The notes: a model not told the origin generated them from the letters alone. A stretch of DNA of 64,000 nucleotides from Lysobacter luteus (GCF_907164845.1 NZ_OU015430.1:982001-1046000), one strand, 5' to 3'. Shown: positions 11,307-21,354, numbered from the stretch's first letter. Numbers and translations: made by a program.

Positions 11307-13172
11307 ATGCTGACTTATGCGCGCTGGAAATACGTCGTACTGGTGCTCGCCATTCTGTTGAGCACGCTGTACGCGTTGCCCAACCTGTACCAGAAGGATC
11401 CCTCCGTCCAGGTCACCGCCAGCCGCGGTGCCCCGGTCGATGCCGCGCTCGTCGAGCGCATCGAGACGACCCTCGAATCGGCCGGCGTGCCGGTCAAGTC
11501 GGTCGAGCTGGGTGGGGACAACGTGCTGGTCCGGCTGCCCAGCCCCGATGCGCAGACCAAGGCATCCGACGCGCTGGAGCAGGTACTGGGCAGCGACTAC
11601 GTGTCCGCGCTCAACCTCGCCTCCACCGTTCCCGACTGGCTGACCGCGCTTGGCGCGCAGGGCATGTCGCTCGGCCTGGACCTGCAGGGCGGCGTGCACT
11701 TCCTGATGCAGGTCGACCAGGCCGCCGCGCTCGACAAGCACCTCACCGCGATCGTCGAGGATGCGCGGGTGGTACTGCGTGATGCGCGCATCCGCTACGA
11801 GTCGGTCTCGCGCCGCCCCGACAACCGCATCGTGATCACCCTCGCGAACGCTTCCGACGTGGACAAGGCGCGCCAGCAGATCGCGACCAGCCAACCGGCG
11901 CTCGCGATGGACGCCGAGGGTCGCGTGATCACGCTCTCGATCCCGGATGCCGAGTTGCAACGCATGGCGACCGCCGCGCTGGAGCAGAACCTCGGCACCC
12001 TGCGCAACCGCATCAACGCGCTGGGTGTGTCCGAGCCGCTGATCCAGCGGCAGGGCAGTGACCGCATCGTGGTCGAATTGGCCGGCGTGCAGGACACCGC
12101 CGAGGCCAAGCGCCTGATCGGCGCGACCGCCACCCTCGAATACCGCGCGGCGCTGGAAGGCAACGCCTATGACGCCGTCGCCACCGGCAACGTGCCGCCG
12201 CAGGCCAAGGTGTACTACCGCAAGGAGCTGGGCCCGGACGGCAAGCCGATCCCGATCCTGCTCAACAAGCGCGTGATCGCCTCGGGTGACCAGCTGATCG
12301 GCGCCACCTCCGGCATGGACCCGCAGACTGGCACGCCGTCGGTGTCGGTGCGCCTGGACGCCTCGGGCGGCCAGCGGATGTTCGACTTCACCAGCCAGAA
12401 CGTCGGAAAGCCGATGGCGGTGGTGTACATCGAGCGCATCCCCGAGGTGCGGATGGTCAACGGCGAGGAAGTCCGGACCACCCGCGTCAGCGAGGAGGTG
12501 ATCTCGGTCGCCACCATCAACGGCGTCTTCAGCAAGGAGTTCCAGACCACCGGCCTGGACAGCGCCAAGGAAGCGGCCGACCTGGCGCTGCTGCTGCGCT
12601 CGGGTTCGCTTGCCGCGCCGATGGACTTCGTCGAAGAGCGCGTGGTCGGCCCGAGCCTGGGCAAGGAGAACATCGAGCGCGGCCTGACCGCGGTGGTCTT
12701 CGCCTTCGCGTTCGCGCTGCTGTTCTTCCTCGTGTACTACCGCATGTTCGGCCTGATCACCTGCGCCGCGCTGCTGCTCAACATCCTGATGCTGGTCGCG
12801 GTGATGTCGCTGTTCGGCGCCACCCTGACCTTGCCGGGCCTGGCCGGTATCGCATTGACGGTGGCGCTGTCGGTCGACGCCAACGTGCTGATCAACGAGC
12901 GCATACGCGAGGAGTTGCGCGCGGGCATGCCGCCCAAGACCGCGATCGCGACCGGCTACGAGAAGGCCACCGGCACGATCATGGACGCCAACCTCACCGC
13001 GATTCTGGCCGGTGTAGCGCTGTTCGCGTTCGGCACCGGCCCGGTCAAGGGCTTCGCGGTGTCGCTGATCGTCGGCATCATCACCTCGATGTACACCGCG
13101 GTGTCCGGGTCGCGCGCGATGGCCACGCTGATCTACGGCTGGCGCAAGAAACTCAAGTCCATCGCGATCTGA
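11307..13172 (+). CDS. secD: Protein translocase subunit SecD
   Basis: Proton-driven accessory that pulls exported proteins across the inner membrane from the periplasmic side. The 621-residue product has the N-terminal helix (about 8-27), the large periplasmic P1 domain including LGLDLQGGVHFLMQVD, and the C-terminal block of helices starting near residue 455. The conserved LSVDANVLINERIREE motif near the C-terminus (functional Asp) is present. An AGGGG ribosome site lies about 8 bases upstream. secF follows after 12 bases. Confidence 0.97.
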   Translation: MLTYARWKYVVLVLAILLSTLYALPNLYQKDPSVQVTASRGAPVDAALVERIETTLESAGVPVKSVELGGDNVLVRLPSPDAQTKASDALEQVLGSDYVSALNLASTVPDWLTALGAQGMSLGLDLQGGVHFLMQVDQAAALDKHLTAIVEDARVVLRDARIRYESVSRRPDNRIVITLANASDVDKARQQIATSQPALAMDAEGRVITLSIPDAELQRMATAALEQNLGTLRNRINALGVSEPLIQRQGSDRIVVELAGVQDTAEAKRLIGATATLEYRAALEGNAYDAVATGNVPPQAKVYYRKELGPDGKPIPILLNKRVIASGDQLIGATSGMDPQTGTPSVSVRLDASGGQRMFDFTSQNVGKPMAVVYIERIPEVRMVNGEEVRTTRVSEEVISVATINGVFSKEFQTTGLDSAKEAADLALLLRSGSLAAPMDFVEERVVGPSLGKENIERGLTAVVFAFAFALLFFLVYYRMFGLITCAALLLNILMLVAVMSLFGATLTLPGLAGIALTVALSVDANVLINERIREELRAGMPPKTAIATGYEKATGTIMDANLTAILAGVALFAFGTGPVKGFAVSLIVGIITSMYTAVSGSRAMATLIYGWRKKLKSIAI

Positions 13173-13184
13173 CGGGAACCGAAC

Positions 13185-14153
13185 ATGAAACCTTTGACCA
13201 TTTTCCCGGCCGAACCGCGGATCAACTTCCTCCGGGTGAAGTGGGTGGCGTTCGCCGTGGCGATCGCGCTGACCCTCGTGTCGCTCGGGTCGATCGCCAC
13301 CCGCGGCTTCAACTTCGCGCTGGACTTCACCGGTGGCACGGTGACCGAGCTGCGTTTCGCCCAGCCCGTCGACATCGAGGACGCCCGCGGCCGCCTGGCC
13401 GAGGCCGGTTTCGGCGACGCGCAGGTGATCTCGTTCGGGTCAGGCAACGATCTGCTCGTGCGCATGCAACTCGACGGCGTGGAGGATGGCGAGGACAACA
13501 TCGCCGCCAACGCGGAGGCCGCCGCGCAGATCACCCGCGCGGTGTCGACCCCCGACAACCCGGGCACTGTGGTGCGCAGCGACTTCGTTGGCCCGCAGGT
13601 CGGTCGCGACCTCGCGCTCAACGGCATCTGGGCGGTGATCTTCGTCGTCGTCGGCTTCCTGATCTACATCTCGTTCCGGTTCGAGAAGAAGTTCGCGATC
13701 GCGGCGGTGATCACCTCGCTGCAGGACGTAACCATCGTGCTGGGCTGGTTCTCGCTGACCGGGCACGAGTTCGACCTGACGGTGCTGGCCGGCGTGCTGG
13801 CCGTGCTGGGCTTCTCGATCAACGACACCATCGTGGTGTTCGACCGCATCCGCGACAACTTCCGCTCGATGCGGGCCGACCCGGACGCGATCATCAACGC
13901 ATCGATCAACCAGACCCTGTCGCGCACGGTTATCACCTCGTTCGTGGCGTTCCTGGCGGTGCTGGCGCTGTACCTCTACGGCGGCGGTTCGCTCAAGGGC
14001 ATGGCCGAGGCGCAGATGATCGGCGTGGTCGTCGGCACCCTGTCCTCGATCCTGATCGCCTCGCCGTTGCTGACGCTGGGCTTCCTCAAGGTCACCAAGC
14101 AGGACCTTCTGCCCAAGGCCAAGGACGAGGCGGCGCTTGCGCGTCGTCCCTGA
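13185..14153 (+). CDS. secF: Protein translocase subunit SecF
   Basis: Partner of SecD in the SecDF-YajC complex. The 322-residue product carries the family's LDFTGGT motif after the first helix, a short periplasmic domain and five further helices. The segment VLGFSINDTIVVFDRIRDN holds the conserved charged/polar residues of the proton path. Between about residues 100 and 120 there is an acidic insertion (EDGEDN) typical of this lineage's longer P1 loop, as far as I can judge. A strong terminator follows. Confidence 0.97.
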   Translation: MKPLTIFPAEPRINFLRVKWVAFAVAIALTLVSLGSIATRGFNFALDFTGGTVTELRFAQPVDIEDARGRLAEAGFGDAQVISFGSGNDLLVRMQLDGVEDGEDNIAANAEAAAQITRAVSTPDNPGTVVRSDFVGPQVGRDLALNGIWAVIFVVVGFLIYISFRFEKKFAIAAVITSLQDVTIVLGWFSLTGHEFDLTVLAGVLAVLGFSINDTIVVFDRIRDNFRSMRADPDAIINASINQTLSRTVITSFVAFLAVLALYLYGGGSLKGMAEAQMIGVVVGTLSSILIASPLLTLGFLKVTKQDLLPKAKDEAALARRP

Positions 14154-14177
14154 CCGGCCTGCAGGTTCACAGGTACG

Positions 14178-14206
14178 AAAAAGGCCGCGTCCAACGCGGC
14201 CTTTTT
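14178..14206. terminator. bidirectional Rho-independent terminator (secF / suhB)
   Basis: AAAAA, stem GGCCGCGT/ACGCGGCC, 3-base loop CCA, TTTTT. It lies between the convergent stops of secF (14153) and suhB (14229) and is symmetrical, so it should end both transcripts. Confidence 0.93.
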
Positions 14207-14228
14207 CATGGGCGGGTGTCGCCAGGTC

Positions 14229-15056
14229 TCAGTCGAAGGCGCTGGCGTAGCCGGTGTTGACGATCCGCTGCTGCAGCAGCTCGGCCACTTTGATGTTGCC
14301 CGCCAGCAACGGACGGCCATCGACGCCGCGCGCATCCATCGGGCCGGTCGTGCGGCCACGGAAGTCGGAGACCTTGCCACCGGCCTCGCGCACCATCAGG
14401 GCGCCGGCGGCGATGTCCCACGGCTTCACGCCGGCTTCGAAGTACGCGTCCGCGCGGCCGCAGGCGACGTAGGCCAGGTCGAGGGCGGCCGAGCCGGTGC
14501 GGCGGATGTCCTCGATCTCGACCAGCAGCGTGTCGACACACTTGAGCTGTGCGCTTGCGCGCTTGCGCTCGCGCGGCGGGAAGCCGGTCAGCACCATCGC
14601 GCCGTCCAGGTCCTTGCGGTCGGCCACGCGCACGCGCTTGTCATTGAGGGTGGTGCCGCTGCCGCGGCTGCTGGTGAAGAGCTCGTTGCGCAACGGGTCG
14701 AAGATCACGCCATGGACCGGTTCGCCGTTCTCGACAAGCGCGATGGACACGCAGAAGTGCGGGATGCCACGGAGGTAGTTGCTGGTGCCATCCAGCGGGT
14801 CTATCACCCAGGTGAACCGGCTGCCGACCTTGGACTTCACCGAACCGCCTTCCTCGCCGAGGATCGCGTAATCGGGGGTTGAGCGGCGGAATTCCTTGAT
14901 GATCTCCTTCTCGGCCAGGCCATCGACTTCGCTGGCGAAGTCCATGCGGTCCTTCTCCACCACGTTCAGCGCATCGAGCTTGTACATGTGCCGCAGCAGC
15001 ACGTTGCCGGCGGCGCGAGCGGCCTTGACCATGAGGGTGACGGCGGGTTTCTGCAT
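14229..15056 (-). CDS. suhB: Inositol-1-monophosphatase family protein SuhB
   Basis: A 275-residue Mg2+-dependent phosphatase. Metal ligands are seen as Glu68/Glu69 (GEEGG), Asp86 and Asp89 in [12 protein letters not shown], and the C-terminal KPWDIAAG motif. In E. coli SuhB also joins the NusA-containing antitermination complex on rRNA operons, which may be its main role. The start [17 protein letters not shown] matches the family N-terminus; the frame stays open upstream to 15266 but that part is antisense to trmJ. suhB and trmJ are divergent neighbours, as in E. coli. Confidence 0.94.
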   Translation of the reverse strand: MQKPAVTLMVKAARAAGNVLLRHMYKLDALNVVEKDRMDFASEVDGLAEKEIIKEFRRSTPDYAILGEEGGSVKSKVGSRFTWVIDPLDGTSNYLRGIPHFCVSIALVENGEPVHGVIFDPLRNELFTSSRGSGTTLNDKRVRVADRKDLDGAMVLTGFPPRERKRASAQLKCVDTLLVEIEDIRRTGSAALDLAYVACGRADAYFEAGVKPWDIAAGALMVREAGGKVSDFRGRTTGPMDARGVDGRPLLAGNIKVAELLQQRIVNTGYASAFD

Positions 15057-15161
15057 GGCGAACGGCCTCGAGGGAGGTGGGGGAAGGGCTGGCGGGGGGA
15101 AAGAGCGGGCCGGCGATGGCACGACGGAGTCGTGGCCGGCCGCGCAGTTTACCATTGCCCG

Positions 15162-15965
15162 ATGAACACCGAAGCGACCCCGTACGAGGCCGGAGCGCCC
15201 GCCCGAGCAACCCGCGGCCCGGATGCCGCACTCCGGCTGCGGATCGTGCTGGTCGGCACCCAGCACCCCGGCAACATCGGCTCGGCCGCCCGCGCGCTCA
15301 AGACCATGGGACTGGCGCGGCTGGTCCTGGTCGCCCCCGAAAAGTCGCCCAATGCCGAGTCATCGGCGCTGGCAGCTGGCGCGGACGATGTGCTGGAAGG
15401 CGCTGCCCGGCACGACACCTTGGCCGAGGCGGTCGCCGACTGCCGGCTGGTCCTGGGTTGTACGGCCCGCAGCCGGCGGGTCGCGCTGGAGGAACTGCTG
15501 CCGCGCGACGCCGCGACCCGCGCGGTCGCCACCGCGACCGGCGGCGCGGAGGTGGCGCTGGTGTTCGGGCGCGAGCGCACGGGACTGGAAAACGAGGAGC
15601 TGCAGCTGTGCCACGCGGCCGTCCACATCCCCGCCAATCCGGACTACAGCTCGCTCAACCTTGCCGCCGCCGTCCAGGTACTGGCCTACGAATTGCGCCT
15701 GGCGCTGCTGGCCGGTGCAGCCCCGGCTCCGCCCACCGAGCCGCGCGACCCGCCGGCCTCGCACGCGCAACTGGAGGGATTGTTCGGCCAACTGGCCGAA
15801 ACCCTCGACGAGATCGACTTCCACAAGGGGCGCGCGCCTGAATCGGCGATGCGCAAGCTGCGGCGCCTGTTCCTGCGGGCTGACATGGACGAGCGCGAGG
15901 TGCGGCTGCTGCGCGGCATCCTGTCCGACGCACAGCGGATGGCGATGCTGGCCCGGCGCAGCTGA
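15162..15965 (+). CDS. trmJ: tRNA (cytidine/uridine-32-2'-O-)-methyltransferase TrmJ
   Basis: A SPOUT (trefoil-knot) methyltransferase that 2'-O-methylates position 32 of the tRNA anticodon loop. In 267 residues the three SPOUT motifs are seen: [33 protein letters not shown] and [19 protein letters not shown]. The C-terminal 80 residues form the TrmJ-specific helical extension ([14 protein letters not shown]...). The first 25 residues are a lineage-specific leader. The ATG at 15162 is the first good start; frames in other phases over this gene are long because of GC content. Confidence 0.94.
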   Translation: MNTEATPYEAGAPARATRGPDAALRLRIVLVGTQHPGNIGSAARALKTMGLARLVLVAPEKSPNAESSALAAGADDVLEGAARHDTLAEAVADCRLVLGCTARSRRVALEELLPRDAATRAVATATGGAEVALVFGRERTGLENEELQLCHAAVHIPANPDYSSLNLAAAVQVLAYELRLALLAGAAPAPPTEPRDPPASHAQLEGLFGQLAETLDEIDFHKGRAPESAMRKLRRLFLRADMDEREVRLLRGILSDAQRMAMLARRS

Positions 15966-16053
15966 GCTGTCCGGACGGGGCAGTATCGGCGGACCTGCGT
16001 TTGAATTAGTCTGCCGCGGTGCCCTTTGTCAGGGGCGTCCCTGGGGTTCCGTC

Positions 16054-16971
16054 TTGACCGTCCGCCTGTGCAGCCTGGCTTTCCTGCTGCTCGCCGCATT
16101 TTCGTGCGTTGGGCCGGCGTCCGCCGCGGACGATGGCGTGCTGGTGCTCGGGCGCATAAGCGACGACCCGCATACGCACTACGAACAGCTCGAGCCGCTG
16201 CTGGATTACGTGGTTCCGCGGATGGCCGACGTCGGCATCCGCGAAGGCCGCATCCTGATGGCGCGCGATTCCCAGCAGATGGCCAGCTACCTGCGGCGTG
16301 GCCGGGTCGATTGGGTCACCGAGACCGCCGGCACCGGCATGCTGCTGCGCGAGCGCGCCGGCGCCGAGCCGTTGCTGGTGACCGAGAGAGACGGCACCAG
16401 CCACTACCACAGCGTGTTCTTCGCCCGCCGCGACAGCGGCATCGATACCCTCGAGGACCTGCGCGGTCGCCGGATCGCCTTCCAGCGCCCGTCGTCCACC
16501 AGTGCCTATTTCGCGCCCGCCGGCGAGCTGCTGGCCAACGGCATCGAGCTGGAGATCCTGCTCTCGCCGGTTGACCGGATCGAGACCGCAGCGGTGGGCT
16601 ACGTGTTCGCGCGCTCCGAGCTCAACATCGCCACCTGGGTGCACAAGGAGCTGGTCGATGCGGGGGTGATGAGCAACCTCGACTGGATCAACCCCAGGCG
16701 CATGCCGCCCGCCTTCAAGACAGACCTGGTGGTCATCGGCCGGACCGACGACTACCCGCGCGCGGTCGAGCTGGTGCGCCACGACATGGACCCCCGGGTG
16801 CGCGCCCGGCTGCAGCAGGTGCTGGTCGAAGCCGCCGCCGACCCGGCCGCGCGGGAGGCGATGCTGCGGTTCTTCCAGACCACGCGCTTCCTGCCGATCG
16901 ACCCCGCGTCCGAACAGGCGTTGAGGCGGATGCAGACCGGCGTGGCGCGGGTGCGGGCGGAGGTCGAATGA
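16054..16971 (+). CDS. Periplasmic phosphonate/phosphate-binding-like protein (PhnD superfamily)
   Basis: A 305-residue exported solute-binding protein. A signal peptide ends near GPASA-AD (about residue 23). The body matches the PhnD/type-2 periplasmic fold: GVLVLGRIS near the start, EQLEPLLDYVVPRM, the DWVTETAGTGMLLRE strand, EDLRGRRIAFQRPSSTS (the lobe-binding loop with SSTS) and SYFAPAG. There are no transport permease or ATPase genes nearby; instead it overlaps a GGDEF-EAL gene by ATGA. This suggests a sensory role: it may present a ligand to the membrane protein. The start is TTG at 16054 (no ATG/GTG in phase gives the signal peptide); GGGG lies 7 bases upstream. Confidence 0.82.
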   Translation: MTVRLCSLAFLLLAAFSCVGPASAADDGVLVLGRISDDPHTHYEQLEPLLDYVVPRMADVGIREGRILMARDSQQMASYLRRGRVDWVTETAGTGMLLRERAGAEPLLVTERDGTSHYHSVFFARRDSGIDTLEDLRGRRIAFQRPSSTSAYFAPAGELLANGIELEILLSPVDRIETAAVGYVFARSELNIATWVHKELVDAGVMSNLDWINPRRMPPAFKTDLVVIGRTDDYPRAVELVRHDMDPRVRARLQQVLVEAAADPAAREAMLRFFQTTRFLPIDPASEQALRRMQTGVARVRAEVE

Positions 16972-19187
16972 AGCTGCGTCCCGGCCTGCATGCACAGTTC
17001 CTGCTGGTCATGGCCGGCGCGCTGCTGGGCGTCACTGTGCTGGTCGGGATGCTGCTGCACCGCCAGCACCGCATGCAGGACGAGGTGGAAGACCTCAGCC
17101 GCGACGCGATGGGCACGATGGCCAGCGAGAGTCTGCAGCGGCGGGGTGAGGGCACGGTGGCGCAGCTGGCCGAGTCGCTCGCCAACCCGATGTACTACTT
17201 CGATCTCGACGCTATCGGCGCGCTGGTCCAGACCACGCTGCGGCAGCCCGACACGCGCTACGTGCTGGTGTTCGACGCCAATGGCCAGGTGCTGCACGAC
17301 GGCACCGACGAGATCCGCGGCTATGGCGAGCCGATGGCCGACGCCTTTGCCTACGAGGCGATGAACGCCCGTAGTGTCCACGCACAGTTCGGCGAGTCGA
17401 TCATGGACGTGTCCACGCCGGTGACGATCGGCAGCGAGCGCATCGGCGGCATCCGGGTCGGTTATGACCTGGGCGCCATCCAGGCGGCGCAGGAGGGCGC
17501 CATCGGCGACCTGCGCGGACGCCTCGCCGACCTCGGACGGCGCAACCTCGCCTGGCTGGTTTCGTTCGGCTTCGCGTTGCTGGTGCTCGGGGCCGCCGTT
17601 TCGTGGATGGTCCGCCGCACGCTGGTGCAGCCGATCCGCGCCCTGGCCGATGCCGCGCGCGAGATCGAGGCGGGGCAGTTCGAACCGGGCGCGAGCGATG
17701 ACCGGCGGTTGCCGTCCCGCGTGCGGTCCGACGAGCTGGGCGATCTGATGCGTGCGTTTGGCCGGATGCGCGAGAGCGTGGTCCGGCATGACCGCGATAT
17801 CCGCCGGATGGCCTACACCGACGCGTTGACGGGCCTGGCCAACCGGCTTGCGTTCCGCGAGGCGCTGGACCACCACCTGCTGAGCCTGCACGGTGGCAGC
17901 CGCGAGCTGGCGCTGCTGTTTGCCGATATCGACGACTTCAAGCGCATCAACGACACCCTTGGCCACGACGTCGGCGACGAGGTGCTGCTGCAGTTCGCAC
18001 AGCGCATCCGCATGGTGGTCGACCGGCTCGGCGGCGACGGCGCGATGCTGGCGCGGTTCGGCGGCGACGAGTTCGTGATCCTCGTCGAGAGCGATCCGGC
18101 CGCCGGCCAGGCCGGCCATGCCCGGGCCGTGGCCGCGCGTTTGGCGGAGGCGCTGGTCACCGCCCTCGGGGCGCCGCTGTCGCTGCAGGGGCGGCAGGTG
18201 TTCCTGGGTACGTCGATCGGCATCAGCCTGTTCCCGGACGATGCCGAAAGCGCTACGTCGCTGATGAAGAACGGCGACATCGCGATGTACCAGGCCAAGG
18301 TGGCCGGCAAGAACTGCTACCGCTTCTACAGCCGCGCCATGGACCAGGCGGTCGAGCGGCGCGTGCACCTGGAGCAGGAGTTGCGCGAGGCCTGGGGCCG
18401 TGGCGAGCTGAGCCTGGCCTACCAGCCGATCCACCGGCTGTCGGACGGACGGATGGTGGGTGCCGAGGCCCTCCTGCGCTGGCGCCACCCGGAGCTGGGC
18501 ATGATCGCGCCGTCGGTGTTCATCGACGTGGCCGAGCAGAGCGGACTGATCGAGTCGATCGGGCCCAAGGTGCTGCGTGCCGCCTGCCGCGATGCGATCC
18601 AGTGGCCGCAGGCGCATGCGGGCGACCCGCCGCTGTTCGTGTCGGTCAACGTGTCCCCGCGCCAGCTGCGCAGCGGCGACCTGCCGCAGGTCGTCGCCGC
18701 CTGCCTGGCCGACAGCGGGCTGGAGCCCGCCCGTCTGCACATCGAGCTGACCGAGACCGCCGTGATCGGCGACGAGATCCTCGCCAACAAGCTGCTGACG
18801 CGCCTGCGCGAGACGGGGGTGAAGGTCTGGCTGGACGACTTCGGCACCGGATTCTCGGGGTTGAGCCACCTGCGCCGGGTGCCGGTGGACGGGGTGAAGA
18901 TCGACCGCAGCTTCGTCGCCGACATCCTGCGCGACCCCGACGACCTCGCCCTGACCACGGCGATCATCGCGATGGCCCATTCGCTTGGCATCACGGTGGT
19001 GGCCGAAGGCGTCGAAAAGGAGGGCCAGTACGGGCTCCTGCGCGAGCGCGGTTGCGACCAGGCGCAGGGCTTCTGGCTGGGCCAGCCGATGCCGCTGGAG
19101 GCGTTCATGGCGCAGTTGCGTGCCGACCGGCCGTTGCCGGCACCGGCCCCGCGCTCGCCCCTGGACAAGATGCTCGACCGCGGCTGA
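16968..19187 (+). CDS. Membrane-anchored GGDEF-EAL cyclic-di-GMP protein with HAMP domain
   Basis: A 739-residue inner-membrane protein. Order: helix 1 (about 11-30), periplasmic sensor domain (31-195), helix 2 (196-215), HAMP (216-270), GGDEF domain (284-455, intact GGDEF at 365-369), EAL domain (about 470-725). The EAL domain has EALLRW (500-505), ELTET, LDDFGTGFSGLSHL, KIDRSF and EGVE, so all metal-binding acids are present. An RxxD inhibitory site is not seen before GGDEF. Both domains look catalytically competent; which activity dominates cannot be told. The four-base overlap with the binding-protein gene indicates a two-protein sensor. Confidence 0.95.
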   Translation: MKLRPGLHAQFLLVMAGALLGVTVLVGMLLHRQHRMQDEVEDLSRDAMGTMASESLQRRGEGTVAQLAESLANPMYYFDLDAIGALVQTTLRQPDTRYVLVFDANGQVLHDGTDEIRGYGEPMADAFAYEAMNARSVHAQFGESIMDVSTPVTIGSERIGGIRVGYDLGAIQAAQEGAIGDLRGRLADLGRRNLAWLVSFGFALLVLGAAVSWMVRRTLVQPIRALADAAREIEAGQFEPGASDDRRLPSRVRSDELGDLMRAFGRMRESVVRHDRDIRRMAYTDALTGLANRLAFREALDHHLLSLHGGSRELALLFADIDDFKRINDTLGHDVGDEVLLQFAQRIRMVVDRLGGDGAMLARFGGDEFVILVESDPAAGQAGHARAVAARLAEALVTALGAPLSLQGRQVFLGTSIGISLFPDDAESATSLMKNGDIAMYQAKVAGKNCYRFYSRAMDQAVERRVHLEQELREAWGRGELSLAYQPIHRLSDGRMVGAEALLRWRHPELGMIAPSVFIDVAEQSGLIESIGPKVLRAACRDAIQWPQAHAGDPPLFVSVNVSPRQLRSGDLPQVVAACLADSGLEPARLHIELTETAVIGDEILANKLLTRLRETGVKVWLDDFGTGFSGLSHLRRVPVDGVKIDRSFVADILRDPDDLALTTAIIAMAHSLGITVVAEGVEKEGQYGLLRERGCDQAQGFWLGQPMPLEAFMAQLRADRPLPAPAPRSPLDKMLDRG

Positions 19188-19207
19188 GCACGGCGGCGTG
19201 CGCGTTG

Positions 19208-19849
19208 TCAGATCAGCAGGTCGACCCAGCGCGCCGCCATCGCCGCCAGCTGCCCGGAGAGCACCCCGAACACCGCCACGGCGGCCGCCCCGGCAATCCA
19301 GGCGATCGCCATCAACCGGCCGTCGCGCTCGAGCAACGCAAACGCGAACAGCAGCAGCAGGCCACCGAACACGAAGTTGGTGAAGGGGATCGGCAGCGAA
19401 AGCAGCAGGCCGAGCAGGATCAGCATCATCCCGGTCACCGCGCTGGCCGGGCGGTAGTCGAGCATGGCGCTGGCGCGCGGCCGGACCACGCGTTCCAGCC
19501 GCGCAAGCCACGGTGACAGGCGGTTGCGGAACCGCACCATCAGGTGACGATGCGGCCCACGACGGGCGATGAACTTCGGCAGCCACGGCTTGCGTAGCCC
19601 GAACAGCAACTGCAGACCCACCAGGACCACCAGCGGCCCGCTGACGGCTCCGCCTACGCCCGGGATCGGGATGAAGGCGGGCAGGGTGGTCACGAACAGC
19701 AGCATGCCGAACGACCGCTTGCCCAGGCCGGCGAACACGTCGCCCAGCTGCAGCACCTCGTCGGGGTTGCCGACCGCGAAGGCGTCGAGCAGGGACCGGG
19801 TGCCCGCTTCGGCGAGGGTTTCGCGGTCGTACCTACCCGGTGGTTTCAT
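19208..19849 (-). CDS. ExoD-like membrane protein
   Basis: A 213-residue protein with about four hydrophobic helices (roughly 45-62, 66-80, 139-175, 180-205). The GKRSFGMLLFVTTLPAFIPIPG block is the signature of the ExoD family, first described in rhizobial exopolysaccharide synthesis; the molecular role is unclear. The start at MKPPGRYDRETL lies inside the 3' end of the CorC-like gene (17-base overlap), showing that both are on one transcript. Confidence 0.88.
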   Translation of the reverse strand: MKPPGRYDRETLAEAGTRSLLDAFAVGNPDEVLQLGDVFAGLGKRSFGMLLFVTTLPAFIPIPGVGGAVSGPLVVLVGLQLLFGLRKPWLPKFIARRGPHRHLMVRFRNRLSPWLARLERVVRPRASAMLDYRPASAVTGMMLILLGLLLSLPIPFTNFVFGGLLLLFAFALLERDGRLMAIAWIAGAAAVAVFGVLSGQLAAMAARWVDLLI

Positions 19850-21179
19850 CGTCGTTCGAGTCTTCGGGAGCGTCGCGGTACAGCAGCAGCTTGTCGATGC
19901 GCGGACCGTCGAGGTCGGCCACTTCGATCCGCCAGCCCGGCCACGAGAACATCTCACCGACGTTGGGGATGCGCCCGAAGTGGGCGATCACCATGCCGGC
20001 GGCGGTGTGGAAATCGTGTTCGTCCTGCCCCGGGACGTTGTCGCCCAGCAGTTCGCGCAGGTCCTCCACGTGCAGCGAGCCGTCGATGAACCAGGAGCCG
20101 TCGGCGCGTTCCACCACGGGCGAGTCGCTCTCCTCGAAGCCCTCGGACCCCGACGCGCCGGACTGCACCCGGCCGATCACCGCGCTCATCACGTCGTTGA
20201 CCGTAACCACGCCGGTCACGTCGCCGTACTCGTCGACCACAAGCGCGAGCGACTGCTGCTCTTCGCGGAAGATCTCCAGCAGCTTCATTGCGTGGGTCGA
20301 CTCGGACACGAACAGCGCCTCGCGCATGTCGCCGAACAGGTCGATCGGCTCGCCCGGCGCCAGCGCGCGCAGCAGCGACTTGGCCTCGACCACGCCGACC
20401 ACGTCCTGGTCGCTGCCGCGCAACACCGGGAAGCGCGAGAACGGCGAACTGCGCATGACCGCCAGGTTGTCGATGAGCGGCGCGTCGGCGTCCAGCCAGG
20501 TGATGCGGGTGCGTGGGGTCATCAGGCTGTCGGTGGTCCGGTCGCCCAGCCCAAGCACGCGGTTGACCATCTTGCGCTCGTCGGCGTCGATCACGCCCTG
20601 CTCGTGGCTTTCGCTCACCAGCATGCGGATCTCCTCTTCGCTGATCGCCGTGCGCGCGTCGTCCCGGATGCCCAGCAGGCGCAGGACGGCGCGGTTGATC
20701 GCGCCCAGTGCGAGGACGATCGGAGTGGCCGCGGAGGCCAGTGCGGACAGCGGGATCGCCACCGCGCAGGCGATGCGCTCGGGATTGGTGATCGCCAGCC
20801 GCTTGGGCACCAGTTCGCCGAAGATCACCTGGGCGGCGGTGATCAGCGCCACCGCGGTACCGATGCCTATCGGCTGTGCGTACTCGGTGGCCGCAGGCCA
20901 CACGCCGAGCAACCAGCCGGAGATGATCAGGCCGATCGCCTCGCCACCGAACAGGCCGGTCAACACGCCGATCAGGGTGATGCCGACCTGCACGGTGGAG
21001 AGCATCTTGTCGGGGTGTTCGGCCAGCACCAGCGCCTTCTGCGCCGCGCGGCTGGGCGCGGTGGTGTCCTCGGCGAGCTGCTTGAGGCGCAGCTTGCGGG
21101 AGGTCACCAGCGCCATCTCCGACATCGCGAAGAACGCGTTGAGGACGATCAGGGCCAGGACGATCAGCAGCTCGAGCAC
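19833..21179 (-). CDS. CorC/HlyC-type transporter-associated protein (CNNM-CBS)
   Basis: A 448-residue inner-membrane protein: CNNM/DUF21 domain with four helices (about 1-180, including FFAMSEMALVTSRKLRL and the VIFGELVPKRLA motif), two CBS domains (about 205-325, starting near LMTPRTRITWLD) and a C-terminal CorC_HlyC domain (about 350-430, GSWFIDGSLHVEDL...). Relatives are implicated in Mg2+ or Co2+ efflux; the 'hemolysin' name is historical. The start is GTG with AGGAG seven bases upstream. It heads an operon with the ExoD-like gene. Confidence 0.93.
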   Translation of the reverse strand: MLELLIVLALIVLNAFFAMSEMALVTSRKLRLKQLAEDTTAPSRAAQKALVLAEHPDKMLSTVQVGITLIGVLTGLFGGEAIGLIISGWLLGVWPAATEYAQPIGIGTAVALITAAQVIFGELVPKRLAITNPERIACAVAIPLSALASAATPIVLALGAINRAVLRLLGIRDDARTAISEEEIRMLVSESHEQGVIDADERKMVNRVLGLGDRTTDSLMTPRTRITWLDADAPLIDNLAVMRSSPFSRFPVLRGSDQDVVGVVEAKSLLRALAPGEPIDLFGDMREALFVSESTHAMKLLEIFREEQQSLALVVDEYGDVTGVVTVNDVMSAVIGRVQSGASGSEGFEESDSPVVERADGSWFIDGSLHVEDLRELLGDNVPGQDEHDFHTAAGMVIAHFGRIPNVGEMFSWPGWRIEVADLDGPRIDKLLLYRDAPEDSNDDETTG

Positions 21180-21354
21180 GGGGCGGCTCCTGACCGGGAC
21201 GGAGTGGGGCAGTGCGGGTGCCGCGCGGAACCGGCAGGCGGAGGTCTTGGGTCGTCGTCCATTGAGGGGCGGGGGAACAGGCGCGCCGGAAGCGGCGCCG
21301 GCCGATGTTATCAGCTGGCCCGCCAGCGCCCGGATGAAGCCCGGGTGAGCGAAT

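Noticed and set aside
16019..16053. Upstream GTG as start for the binding protein
   Set aside because: The GTG at 16019 is out of phase; the TTG at 16054 gives a complete signal peptide.
16752..19586. A 944-codon open frame antisense to the GGDEF-EAL gene
   Set aside because: Runs of His, Gln, Arg and Ala without motifs; the sense strand holds a fully conserved multi-domain protein.
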